Positions 25,142 to 32,992 of a DNA stretch of 64,000 nt are shown here, in pieces. Origin of the DNA: Pseudomonas sp. PH1b (lineage in GTDB: Bacteria > Pseudomonadota > Gammaproteobacteria > Pseudomonadales > Pseudomonadaceae); the NCBI RefSeq assembly GCF_000633395.1, contig NZ_AYMU01000033.1:1-64000 (forward strand). Direction: 5' to 3'. The translations under genes and the position numbers were made by a program. The notes under the pieces were generated by a model. The model was not told the origin of the DNA. It made no database searches and was given only the letters and a program-made list of their open reading frames with translations. Each line of letters starts with the position of its first letter. The first letter of the stretch is position 1.

Positions 25142-26269
25142 TCATTTGCTTTCCGCCTGTTTCAGCGCCAGGACTTCCTTGGGCGTCACCATGTCGCCCT
25201 TGTTGTTGCCCCAGGCGTTGCGTTCGTAAGTCACCACGGCGGCGATGTCGACTTCCGACAGCTGCTTGCCGAAGGCCGCCATGGCGGTGCCCGGCTTGCC
25301 GTGGAACACCAGGCTCAGGTGCGCGTCCTTGGGTCCGGTGGCGATCTTCGAGCCCTTGAGCGCCGGGAACATCGGCGGCAGGCCCTGGCCTTCGGCCTGG
25401 TGACAGGCAACGCAGGTGGTGTGGTAGATCTTGTCGCCACGGGCCACCAGCTCGTCGAGGGTCCATTCCTTGCTGGTCAGCTCCTTGAGCTTGGCCGCCT
25501 CGGCCTTGCGCTCGCCCATCCAGGTGTCGTAGTCGGCCTGGCTCTTGACCTCGACCACGATCGGCATGAAGCCGTGGTCCTTGCCGCACAGCTCGGCGCA
25601 CTGGCCACGGTAGATGCCGGGCTGGTCGACCCGGGTCCAGGCCTCGTTGACGAAGCCGGGGATGGCGTCGCGCTTGACCGCGAAGGCCGGCACCCACCAG
25701 GAGTGGATGACATCGGCGGCGGTCACCAGAAAGCGCACCTTGGCACCCACCGGCAGCACCAGGGGCTGGTCGACCTCCAGCAGGTAGTGCTCGCCCTTGG
25801 CGCTCTTGTTGTGGATCTGCTCGGCGGGGGTGGCCAGGTTACTGAAGAACTCCACATCCTGGCCCAGGTATTTGTAGTGCCACTTCCACTGGTAGCCGGT
25901 GACCTGGATGTCGACATCCGGCTCGCTGGTGTCGTACATCTTGATCAGCGTCGCCGTGGCCGGCACGGCCATGGCCACCAGGATCAGGAACGGAATGATG
26001 GTCCAGAGGATCTCGACCGTGGTGCTCTCGTGGAACTGGGCCGGGACCTGGCCGGTGGAGCGGCGGTGAGCGATCATCGACCAGAACATCGCGCCGAAGA
26101 CGATGACGCCGATCACCACACAGATCCAGAAGATGGTCATGTGCAGGTCGAATACCGCGTGGCTAATCTCGGTCGCCCCAGGCGTCATATTCACCGTCCA
26201 GGCGGCCTGCGCCTGGCTGAATATCGACCACAACAGGAGGCCCATCCAGACATGTGGATGTCGCATCAT
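25142..26269 (-). CDS. coxB: Cytochrome c oxidase subunit II with fused cytochrome c domain
   Basis: A 375-residue subunit with an N-terminal signal, two transmembrane helices (HMTIFWICVVIGVIVFGAMFW and EILWTIIPFLILVAMAVPA), and a periplasmic cupredoxin domain carrying the CuA site CAELCGKDHGFM. After about residue 275 there is an added cytochrome c domain with CVACHQAEGQGLPPMFP, making it a caa3-type subunit that takes electrons directly from other c cytochromes. It is the first gene of the cluster. A CTATACT element at 26411-26417 on the same strand fits RpoS-dependent expression. Confidence 0.97.
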   Translation of the reverse strand: MMRHPHVWMGLLLWSIFSQAQAAWTVNMTPGATEISHAVFDLHMTIFWICVVIGVIVFGAMFWSMIAHRRSTGQVPAQFHESTTVEILWTIIPFLILVAMAVPATATLIKMYDTSEPDVDIQVTGYQWKWHYKYLGQDVEFFSNLATPAEQIHNKSAKGEHYLLEVDQPLVLPVGAKVRFLVTAADVIHSWWVPAFAVKRDAIPGFVNEAWTRVDQPGIYRGQCAELCGKDHGFMPIVVEVKSQADYDTWMGERKAEAAKLKELTSKEWTLDELVARGDKIYHTTCVACHQAEGQGLPPMFPALKGSKIATGPKDAHLSLVFHGKPGTAMAAFGKQLSEVDIAAVVTYERNAWGNNKGDMVTPKEVLALKQAESK

Positions 26270-26640
26270 TGCGGGTTCCCCTTATCGTTCTTGTTATCCC
26301 GCCGGCTTTCACCTGCGGCAAGGGAGCGGCTGCCTAGACTACGAACTTAAACCGCCGAGCCTTCGCTGCACATGCAGTCGGGCGTCATCAGCTAACTTCA
26401 TACAAGGGCGAGTATAGACAGCGACTCTCACCTCGCAACGCGATGGCGTAAATCGGCTGAAACACTCAAAAGAAGGTTTGCAGGCCACGGTTGGAAAGGG
26501 ATCGAGGGTCAGCGATGGCAGAACGATATAACCGTGATGACTAAGCATGAAATAATTATGACAAATGCGTCTTAAGCGTTTTCGTAAGCACGCTAACTTA
26601 TGTCTTCCCTATTCAATTGCCCTTGTTCCCTGGAGTTTTC
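26270..26640. other. 371-bp divergent regulatory region of coxB and the PA0104-like gene
   Basis: The stretch is more AT-rich than its surroundings, especially near 26540-26610. It contains the candidate RpoS -10 for coxB (26411-26417, minus strand) and should contain a promoter for the + strand gene. No open frame with a ribosome-binding site, no repeat element and no RNA gene was recognised in it. Confidence 0.6.
26411..26417 (-). promoter_or_regulatory. Candidate RpoS-type -10 element of the cox operon
   Basis: The minus-strand heptamer CTATACT equals the extended -10 consensus of RpoS promoters. It lies about 140 bp before the coxB start. The aa3 oxidase genes of P. aeruginosa are known to be RpoS-dependent. 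Confidence 0.5.
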
Positions 26641-27291
26641 ATGAACACCGCCGCATTGCGCGAGCAGATCCAACTGGCTCAACAACATGAAGCCAGCACG
26701 GGTCTTCTGACCCGTCAGCTGGAAACACAACTGCCTCACCTGCACCCCGCCATCCTGCTGCCCGAAGTCGACGCCAAGGGCGTCATGACCCGTTTCGTCA
26801 GCGCCTACATCGACCAGGTCCCGGACCTGCTGGACGCCGCCAATGCGGTCGCCCGGGAAGCCGGTATCGAATCGCAGATCAAGCCGGTCCTGAAGATCGC
26901 CGAGCAATTCTTCCTCCAGCCTCCAGCCATCATGGACGGCCATGTCGGCCTCGACAGCCTGCTGGACGAAGCCTACCTGGCCCATCGCCTGGTAGAAGAA
27001 GTCAACGACCTGTACATCAAGCACTTCGCCCGTCCCCTGATCCCCCTGGACATGACGGTCGCCAATCTGATCGCCCACCAACTGATCGGCGAAACCTTCG
27101 CCAACCAGCTGGACGAAGCGGTACACCACGCCGTCGATGCCATGCTCGACGAAGAAAGCTTCGCCCTGGAGTCGGTGGAAGCCTACCGCGACAAACTCGG
27201 CAGCCCGGACACCGAGGCCGCCTGGAAACGCTGGCCCTGCCTGTCGCGCCAGCTAGGCGTGGAACTGGAACTCGACCAGCCCGCCGCCTGA
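26641..27291 (+). CDS. Conserved protein of unknown function (PA0104-like)
   Basis: A 216-residue acidic, mostly helical protein with no signal peptide or membrane segment, so probably cytoplasmic. The start ATG has GGAG six nt upstream. Recognisable local features are MNTAALREQIQLAQQHEAST, ADLIHP-like hydrophobic heptads, and YIDQVPDLLDAANAVAREAGI and YLAHRLVEEVNDLYIKHFARPLIPLDMTVANLIAHQLIGE. No known catalytic motif is visible. It is divergent from coxB, as PA0104 is in P. aeruginosa, but nothing in it points to a respiratory role. Confidence 0.8.
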   Translation: MNTAALREQIQLAQQHEASTGLLTRQLETQLPHLHPAILLPEVDAKGVMTRFVSAYIDQVPDLLDAANAVAREAGIESQIKPVLKIAEQFFLQPPAIMDGHVGLDSLLDEAYLAHRLVEEVNDLYIKHFARPLIPLDMTVANLIAHQLIGETFANQLDEAVHHAVDAMLDEESFALESVEAYRDKLGSPDTEAAWKRWPCLSRQLGVELELDQPAA

Positions 27292-27301
27292 TCCCACTTC
27301 C

Positions 27302-27335
27302 TCGCCAGCAAGGCTCGCACCGAGCCTTGTGGCGA
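27302..27335. repeat. REP-like hairpin between convergent genes
   Basis: TCGCCA..AAGGCTCG-CAC-CGAGCCTT..TGGCGA form a nested inverted repeat just after the PA0104-like stop and before the SulP stop. It may also serve as a terminator, without a T run. Confidence 0.6.
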
Positions 27336-27364
27336 AGGGGTCGCCCCAGCGCCCCGCCCCCCGC

Positions 27365-28897
27365 TCAACCTCTGACCGCCGCTGCCACTCCACTGGTCGT
27401 GCTCAGGCGCCCCTCCAGGCGACGCTTCAGCCCCCGTGCCTCGATCACCAGCCGTGATCCCTTGGCCCCGTTGGCCCGACTCCATTCCTCCAGCAACTCC
27501 AGGCAGGCATGGTCGATGTAGCTGAGATTATTGAGGGGCACATGCACCGTCGTGGCTGCCGGGACAGTCGCCAGCACCCGCGTCAGGGCCGGTACCTTGA
27601 GAAAGGTCGCCGCCCCCGCCAGACGCAATTCCATCTCACCGTCATCCGGCAGATCGACCAGGCTGATCTTCAGGCGCGCCGCCTTGAATGCCAGCTTGGC
27701 CAGGGTCAGGGCAAAGCCGATCAGCACCCCGGTCAGCAGATCACTGAAGACAATCGCCAGGGCAGTCACCGCATAGGTCAGCATCGGCATCCGCCCGTAT
27801 CGCCCCAGGCCGCGAAACACCTTCAGGTCCACCAGCTTGAAGCCGGTGTAGACCAGCACCCCCGCCAGGCTCGCCACTGGAATGCGCTGCAGCACGCTGG
27901 ACAGCAACAGCACGAAACCCAAGAGCCACAGGCCATGGAAAATCGTCGAATAGCGGGTCTGGGCCCCGGCCTGGACGTTGGCCGAGCTGCGCACGATGAC
28001 CCCGGTCATCGGCAGGGCGCCCAGCAAGCCACAGAGCATGTTGCCGATGCCCTGGGCCGACAGTTCACGGTCGAAATCCGAGCGCGGGCCACTGTGCATG
28101 CGATCCACCGCCGCGGCGGACAGCAGGGTCTCGGCGCTGGCGATAAAGGCCACGGCGAAGGCCGCAATCAACAGGTTGGGATCCGCCAGGTTGAGCAGGT
28201 CGCTGGGGCGCAGCCAGTCGATCGCCTCGGCCAGGTTGGCCGGCACCTCGACCCGCTTCACCGGCAGTGCCAGGACCAGGCTGGCCAGGGTTGCCAGCCC
28301 CACCCCCAGCAAGGCCCCGGGGATGAACCGCAGCGACCGGGGCCGCCAGCGCTCCCAGCCCCACATCACGGCGATGGTCCCAAGCCCCAGCAGCCCGGCC
28401 TGCCAGCCGAGGCTGGGCATAGCCTTGGCCAACGCCTGGGGGAAACCGATAAGGTTGTCCAGCCCGGACGCCTGGGGCGTGGCATCGAGCATCACATGCA
28501 CCTGGGACAGCACGATCAACACACCGATCCCCGCCAACATGCCGTAGACCACCGCTGGTGCCGTGACCCGGAACCAGCACCCCAGGCGCAGGCGTCCGGC
28601 GAGCAATTGCAGCAGCCCCGCCAGCAGCAGGATCGGCCCGAGCATGGCCACGCCGTGCTGGCGCACCAGTTCGAACACCAGTACCGCCAGACCGGCGGCC
28701 GGGCCACTGACCTGCAACGGCGACCCCGCCAGCCACCCCACCACCAGGCCACCGATGATCCCGGTGATCAGGCCCTTGGCCGGTGGCAGGCCCGAGGCGA
28801 TGGCAATCCCCATGCACAGGGGCAAGGCCACCAGAAACACCACCACCGAAGCCAGCAGCTCCCGTGGCAGGACACTTTTAAGCTGTGCTGCACGCAT
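27365..28897 (-). CDS. SulP family anion transporter (bicarbonate/sulfate type)
   Basis: A 510-residue transporter with about eleven to twelve membrane segments, including ASVVVFLVALPLCMGIAIASGLPPAKGLITGIIGGLVVGWLAG near the N-terminus, and a C-terminal cytoplasmic STAS-like domain (after about residue 420, with TVHVPLNNLSYIDHACLELLEEW). The ATG giving MRAAQLKSVLPRE is preferred to a GTG or TTG further upstream. It is directly downstream of a beta-carbonic anhydrase gene, a pairing that suggests bicarbonate as substrate. PA0103 is the equivalent. Sulfate cannot be excluded. Confidence 0.88.
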   Translation of the reverse strand: MRAAQLKSVLPRELLASVVVFLVALPLCMGIAIASGLPPAKGLITGIIGGLVVGWLAGSPLQVSGPAAGLAVLVFELVRQHGVAMLGPILLLAGLLQLLAGRLRLGCWFRVTAPAVVYGMLAGIGVLIVLSQVHVMLDATPQASGLDNLIGFPQALAKAMPSLGWQAGLLGLGTIAVMWGWERWRPRSLRFIPGALLGVGLATLASLVLALPVKRVEVPANLAEAIDWLRPSDLLNLADPNLLIAAFAVAFIASAETLLSAAAVDRMHSGPRSDFDRELSAQGIGNMLCGLLGALPMTGVIVRSSANVQAGAQTRYSTIFHGLWLLGFVLLLSSVLQRIPVASLAGVLVYTGFKLVDLKVFRGLGRYGRMPMLTYAVTALAIVFSDLLTGVLIGFALTLAKLAFKAARLKISLVDLPDDGEMELRLAGAATFLKVPALTRVLATVPAATTVHVPLNNLSYIDHACLELLEEWSRANGAKGSRLVIEARGLKRRLEGRLSTTSGVAAAVRG

Positions 28898-28984
28898 GAC
28901 CGTTCTCCCGACACTTTCTTCAAGGCGTGGCAAAGCCGGACCGCACGAACGACGGTCCTGGCAACAGCCACACAGGGATTCAGG

Positions 28985-29033
28985 TTCTGTGGGAAAACCG
29001 GCCGCTCTTCAGTCGGCGGGTTTTCAAACAGAA
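28985..29033 (-). other. Long imperfect hairpin between carbonic anhydrase and SulP genes
   Basis: TTCTGT, GAAAACC and GCCG on one side pair with CGGC, GGTTTTC and ACAGAA on the other, giving three stacked helices interrupted by small mismatches. It lies in the 147-bp gap within the presumed operon. No T run follows, so it is not a simple terminator. Confidence 0.55.
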
Positions 29034-29044
29034 TCCAGGAGGTT

Positions 29045-29779
29045 TCAGAAGCGCGCTTTGGGCGTCGCTACGGGAATCGGATGGGTGCCATCCAGGGGCA
29101 GGAAGCATCCCCGGTCCGCATCGTAGGCCTTGATCGAGCTGGTCTCGATGTCATAGACCCAGCCATGGATGAACAGTTGGCCGTTGGCCATGCGCGAGGC
29201 CACGGAAGGGTGGGTGCGCAGGTGCTGCAACTGGGCGATGACGTTCTCTTCGGTCAGCACGTGCATGCTCGAGGATTCGTCGGCGCAATCGCAGTTCTCG
29301 TGGACCATGGTCCGGGCCACTTCGGCATGGCGCAGCCAGGCCTTGACCGTGGGCATCTTCTCCAGGCTCTGCGGGTTGAGCACCGCGCGCATGGCGCCGC
29401 AGTCCGAGTGTCCGCACACGATGATGTGATGAACCCCGAGGGCCAGCACCGCGTACTCGATCGCGGTGGACACACCGCCGTTCATCTGCCCGTAGGGCGG
29501 CACCACGTTGCCCACGTTGCGGGTCACGAACAGGTCGCCGGGGGAGCTTTGGGTAATGAGTTCGGGAACGATGCGCGAGTCGGCGCAGGCAATGAACATC
29601 GCCCGGGGCCGCTGGGCGGTAGCAAGTTTCTTGAACAGCTCTTCCTGCTGCGGGAAGACCTCATGATGAAAATGCAAAAAGCCGTCAACGATATGGCGCA
29701 GCGCTGCATCGGCGGTTTCGGCAACCTCGGTGGGTGCGGGAGCCGACGCAGCCAACGGCTGTTTATCCTTGTCACTCAT
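29045..29779 (-). CDS. Beta-class carbonic anhydrase
   Basis: A 244-residue enzyme for CO2/bicarbonate interconversion. Zinc ligands are in MFIACADSRIVPE (Cys, with the Asp-Arg dyad) and IIVCGHSDCGAMRA (His and Cys). The GDLFVTRNVGNVVPP block is typical of the beta class. The first 25 residues are a low-complexity extension. GAGAGG precedes the ATG. It is upstream of the SulP transporter on the same strand, so the two probably work together in bicarbonate supply. It corresponds to PA0102 in P. aeruginosa. Confidence 0.94.
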   Translation of the reverse strand: MSDKDKQPLAASAPAPTEVAETADAALRHIVDGFLHFHHEVFPQQEELFKKLATAQRPRAMFIACADSRIVPELITQSSPGDLFVTRNVGNVVPPYGQMNGGVSTAIEYAVLALGVHHIIVCGHSDCGAMRAVLNPQSLEKMPTVKAWLRHAEVARTMVHENCDCADESSSMHVLTEENVIAQLQHLRTHPSVASRMANGQLFIHGWVYDIETSSIKAYDADRGCFLPLDGTHPIPVATPKARF

Positions 29780-30022
29780 GATTCAGCCTCTCTGTCGGAT
29801 TTGGTGAATTTTCCAGAAATATCCGGCACGACGCCAGCGATCGATTAAAAAACCACCGTCCCGCTGACGGCGACCCATGGGTCACTCGATGAACAAGGTA
29901 GCCCTAAAAACTTAACTCAAACTGAATGGAAGGCTCTAGAACGCCACTATGGGCGATGGCAAAAGGCGACCAGGGTACCCCGGGAAACCTTCGCCCACTA
30001 CTCAACGATAGGCCAATGCCGC

Positions 30023-31081
30023 TCACAGCAACGACATCTGCCCGCCCGGCGGGCAGAAGGCCGAGCAATCGAGGTCGAAGCCCTCGCGCCGGTTGAGCCC
30101 CAGGCGCTTGAGCGCCTTGGCGAAACGCTGGGCGAGCAAGTCGGCGAAGGGCCCCTCACCGCGCATGCGGGCACCGAAGCGGCTGTCGTAGAGCTCACCG
30201 CCACGGCTCTGGCGGATCAGGCTGAGCACATGGGCAGCCCGTTGCGGGTAATGCACCGCCAGCCACTCCTCGAACAGCGGCGCCACTTCCAGGGGCAGCC
30301 GCAGCATCATGTAGGCCGCACTTTGCGCGCCCGCGGCCTGGGCCTCGCCCAGCAGGCTTTCCAGCTCGCTGTCGTTGATCATCGGGATCATCGGCGAACA
30401 CAGCACGCCCACCGGAATGCCGGCCGCGCGCATCACCCGGATCGCCCGTAATCGGGCCTTGGGCGCCGCAGCCCGGGGTTCGAGAATGCGTTTGAGCTCA
30501 TCGTCCAGGGTGGTCAGGCTGATCATCACCGCCACCAAGCGCTGCCGCGCCAGTTCACTCAGCAGGTCGAGGTCGCGCAGGATCAGCGAGCCCTTGGTGA
30601 CGATGGTCACCGGGTGCCGATAGCGCAGCAGCACCTCCAGGGTGCGCCGAGTGAGTTTCTGCTCACGCTCGATGGGTTGGTAGGGATCGGTATTGGACCC
30701 CAGGTTGATCGGTGCGCAGCGATAACCGGGCTTGGACAGTTGCTGCTCCAGCAAGGCTGCGGTGTTGCTCTTGGCGATCAGCTTGGTTTCGAAATCCAGC
30801 CCCGGTGACATATCCCAATAGGCGTGGCTGGGCCGCGCGTAGCAGTAGATGCAACCATGCTCGCAGCCGCGATAGGGATTGATCGAACGGTCAAAGGGCA
30901 GGTCCGGCGAACTGTTGCGGGTGATGATCGACTTGGCGGTTTCAAAGCGCACTTCGGTGCCCTGGGTCAGCGGCACTTCCTGGTACCAGCCGTCATCCTC
31001 GGCCACCGAGCGGTTGGGGGCGAAGCGATTGTGCGGATTGCTCGCGGTGCCGCGACCACGAGGAGGCAGGGGGCTGAACAT
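30023..31081 (-). CDS. PA0069-family radical SAM protein (SplB-like)
   Basis: A 352-residue radical SAM enzyme. The iron-sulfur cluster motif is RGCEHGCIYCYARPSHAY with C73, C77 and C80. The following TIM-barrel part has FETKLIAKSN, NLGSNTDPYQPIEREQKLTRRTLEVL and a middle segment VTIVTKGSLILRDLDLLSEL, as in spore-photoproduct-lyase-like proteins. The C-terminus ends DCSAFCPPGGQMSLL with two further cysteines. A consensus LexA box lies directly upstream and covers the ribosome-binding site. From memory PA0069 belongs to the P. aeruginosa LexA regulon. A DNA-repair role is likely but the substrate is not known. Confidence 0.92.
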   Translation of the reverse strand: MFSPLPPRGRGTASNPHNRFAPNRSVAEDDGWYQEVPLTQGTEVRFETAKSIITRNSSPDLPFDRSINPYRGCEHGCIYCYARPSHAYWDMSPGLDFETKLIAKSNTAALLEQQLSKPGYRCAPINLGSNTDPYQPIEREQKLTRRTLEVLLRYRHPVTIVTKGSLILRDLDLLSELARQRLVAVMISLTTLDDELKRILEPRAAAPKARLRAIRVMRAAGIPVGVLCSPMIPMINDSELESLLGEAQAAGAQSAAYMMLRLPLEVAPLFEEWLAVHYPQRAAHVLSLIRQSRGGELYDSRFGARMRGEGPFADLLAQRFAKALKRLGLNRREGFDLDCSAFCPPGGQMSLL

Positions 31082-31088
31082 GAGGGCG

Positions 31089-31120
31089 CTCCATTACTGT
31101 ATGCACATACAGTAATGGAG
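31089..31120 (-). promoter_or_regulatory. LexA (SOS) box in a 32-bp palindrome
   Basis: The box CTGTATGCACATACAG (31097-31112) fits CTGT-N8-ACAG, and with flanks TACTGTATGCACATACAGTA it matches the E. coli LexA consensus except in the central bases. The inverted repeat extends to 15-bp perfect arms (31089-31103 and 31106-31120) around a 2-bp centre. The gene-proximal arm contains the GGAG ribosome-binding site 7 nt before the ATG of the radical SAM gene. Confidence 0.92.
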
Positions 31121-31199
31121 TCGGATTTGTCTGACCAGCACCGCCGGACCGAAACCCAGCCCTGTAAGTGAAGGCTCCCCGCACGATGCAGGCCGCACC

Positions 31200-31223
31200 T
31201 TCGCCGGCAAGCCGGCTCCTACA
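31200..31223. repeat. REP element
   Basis: A single copy of TTCGCCGGCAAGCCGGCTCC followed by TAC, between the radical SAM gene and the unknown gene at 31274. Confidence 0.88.
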
Positions 31224-31273
31224 GTTTTGTGCCGTTAGGGTATAAGGCAGGCTCAAAGAACAGGAGCACAAGC

Positions 31274-31630
31274 ATGCCCAGGACATCCGGCACGCTGGAA
31301 AAGATCTTCTACGCGGCAGACGCCTACCTCCCGAGCTACGAACAAGGCGCCGACCTGATCATCGTCAAGGCACCGGATGGCCAGCTCTGGGGCCTGGCCT
31401 GCGAGTTCGACCTGTGCACCCAGGACATCGAGAAGGCCGCGGTGAGCGACCATCAGCCCTTCGATGCAGCAGACCCGAAGTTCGCCGAGGTGCGCTGGAG
31501 CGCCTACCACGATGGCATCGGCCTGCTGCCCGCAAGCTGGGAGGACCTGACGAACGCCGGGCTGGCGCACTGCATCGCCGGCTATCAGCTGGAAAGCCGC
31601 CTGGGCATCCAGCGCTTCAGCCAGGGCTGA
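31274..31630 (+). CDS. Hypothetical protein, 118 residues
   Basis: I do not recognise this protein. The ATG giving MPRTSGTLEKIFYAADAYLP has AGGAG eight nt upstream. The protein has no signal peptide or membrane helix, is slightly acidic, and has aromatic-rich segments (LIIVKAPDGQLWGLACEFDL, FAEVRWSAYHDGIGLLPASWEDL). Two or three cysteines do not form a metal motif. It ends in front of a strong GC hairpin and is convergent with the dehydrogenase operon. The good ribosome-binding site and GC-rich codon pattern support a real gene. Confidence 0.7.
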   Translation: MPRTSGTLEKIFYAADAYLPSYEQGADLIIVKAPDGQLWGLACEFDLCTQDIEKAAVSDHQPFDAADPKFAEVRWSAYHDGIGLLPASWEDLTNAGLAHCIAGYQLESRLGIQRFSQG

Positions 31631-31642
31631 ACAGCCATCCCG

Positions 31643-31669
31643 GGCCGGCGCCCACAGCGGGCGCCGGCC
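31643..31669. terminator. Hairpin between convergent hypothetical gene and cytochrome gene
   Basis: GGCCGGCGCCC and GGGCGCCGGCC form a perfect 11-bp stem with loop ACAGC. The T run is minimal, but the position between two stops fits a bidirectional terminator. Confidence 0.7.
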
Positions 31670-31675
31670 TTGGGG

Positions 31676-32980
31676 TCAGTGGCTGGTGACCTGCCCCAGG
31701 TCATCGTTGGAGGTGCTCTGCAGGTCGCCATTGCGCAGCGCCGCCACGTCCCCGGGCTTCACCGCCGATGCCTGGTTGCCCCAGCTGCTGCGGATGAAGT
31801 TGACCACGTCGGCCACCTCCTGGTCCGACAGGCGCCAGGCGAACGCCGGCATGGTGAAGGTCGAAGGCGCGCTGTGAGTGGCCGGCAAGGTGCCCCCCTT
31901 GAGCACGATGTGGATCAGCGAGGTGGCATCCGCCGATTGCAGCACCGGGTTGCCCGCCAGCGCCGGGAACACCCGGGTGTAGCCGTGGCCATCGGTGCGG
32001 TGGCAGGCCGCGCAGTTGTCGATGTACACCGCCGCGCCCGGCTTGCTGTCGTCACCGTTCCACAGGGCTTGGGCCACTTGCTTGTCGTACTGGTGCGGCT
32101 GGTCCTTGGGGTCATTGGCCGGCAGGGACTTGAGGTAGCGGGCAATCGCCGTCAGGTCGGCCTCGGTCATGTACTGCATGCTGTGCACCACCACATCGCT
32201 CATGCCGCCGAACACCGCGCTGCGATCGCTGCGGCCGGTCTTAAGAAACTGCACCAGTTGCTCTTCGCTCCAGCTGCCCAGGCCGTCCTTGTGATCGCCA
32301 CGCAGGCTCTTGGCGATCCAGCCCTCCAGCGGCGCGCTGCCAGACAGGAAGTCGCTGCCATCGCTGGCGCTCAGGGCCTTCTCCTGCATGGTCAGGGCCC
32401 GTGGCGTGTGGCAGGCGCCACAGTGGCCCAGGCCCTCCACCAGGTAGGCACCGCGGCTGATCACCGGGTCGCTGCCGGCCGCGAGCGCCGGAGTCGCCAC
32501 GCTCGGGGCGAACATCCAGCGCCAGATGGATAACGGCCAGCGCATGCTCAGGGGCCAAGGAATGTCGCTGTCCTGATTGTCCCGGGCCACCGGTGCCACG
32601 CCCTTCATGAAGTAGGCATACAGCGCCTGCATGTCGGCGTCGCTGACCCGGGCGTAGGAAGGAAACGGCATGGCCGGGTACAGGGTACTGCCGCCCTTGG
32701 CCACGCCATGGCGCACGGCCTGGTCGAAGTCTTCGAAGCTGTAGTCGCCGATGCCGCTCTTGTCCGGGGTGATGTTGGTGGAGTAGATCACGCCGATGGG
32801 GGTTTCCATCGGCAGCCCGCCGGCGAACGGCTTGCCGTCCTTGGCGGTATGGCAGGCTACGCAGTCACCGGCGCGGGCCAGGTATTCGCCCTGTTTCACC
32901 AGGGCCTGCTGATCCGCTTCGGCAGCATTGACGGATGCGCTGCCCAGCAGCGCCAGGGTCGCGATAACGAGTGCTTTCAT
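31676..32980 (-). CDS. Triheme cytochrome c subunit of a membrane sugar-acid dehydrogenase
   Basis: A 434-residue exported cytochrome with a signal peptide (ending SVNA) and three heme sites: GDCVACHTAKDGKPFAGG, CGACHTPRALTMQ and CAACHRTDGHGYTRVFP. This is the membrane-bound electron-accepting subunit found with gluconate 2-dehydrogenase and related FAD dehydrogenases; it passes electrons to ubiquinone. The ATG at 32980 is preferred over one six bases upstream because AAGGAG is then 8 nt away instead of 2. It is the last of three genes in the order small subunit, FAD subunit, cytochrome. Confidence 0.92.
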   Translation of the reverse strand: MKALVIATLALLGSASVNAAEADQQALVKQGEYLARAGDCVACHTAKDGKPFAGGLPMETPIGVIYSTNITPDKSGIGDYSFEDFDQAVRHGVAKGGSTLYPAMPFPSYARVSDADMQALYAYFMKGVAPVARDNQDSDIPWPLSMRWPLSIWRWMFAPSVATPALAAGSDPVISRGAYLVEGLGHCGACHTPRALTMQEKALSASDGSDFLSGSAPLEGWIAKSLRGDHKDGLGSWSEEQLVQFLKTGRSDRSAVFGGMSDVVVHSMQYMTEADLTAIARYLKSLPANDPKDQPHQYDKQVAQALWNGDDSKPGAAVYIDNCAACHRTDGHGYTRVFPALAGNPVLQSADATSLIHIVLKGGTLPATHSAPSTFTMPAFAWRLSDQEVADVVNFIRSSWGNQASAVKPGDVAALRNGDLQSTSNDDLGQVTSH

Positions 32981-32992
32981 GGTCATCGCTCC

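Noticed and set aside
27509..29848. A long open frame (779 codons) opposite the SulP and carbonic anhydrase genes
   Set aside because: It spans two real genes and the gap between them, with Gln/His/Arg-rich mirror composition.
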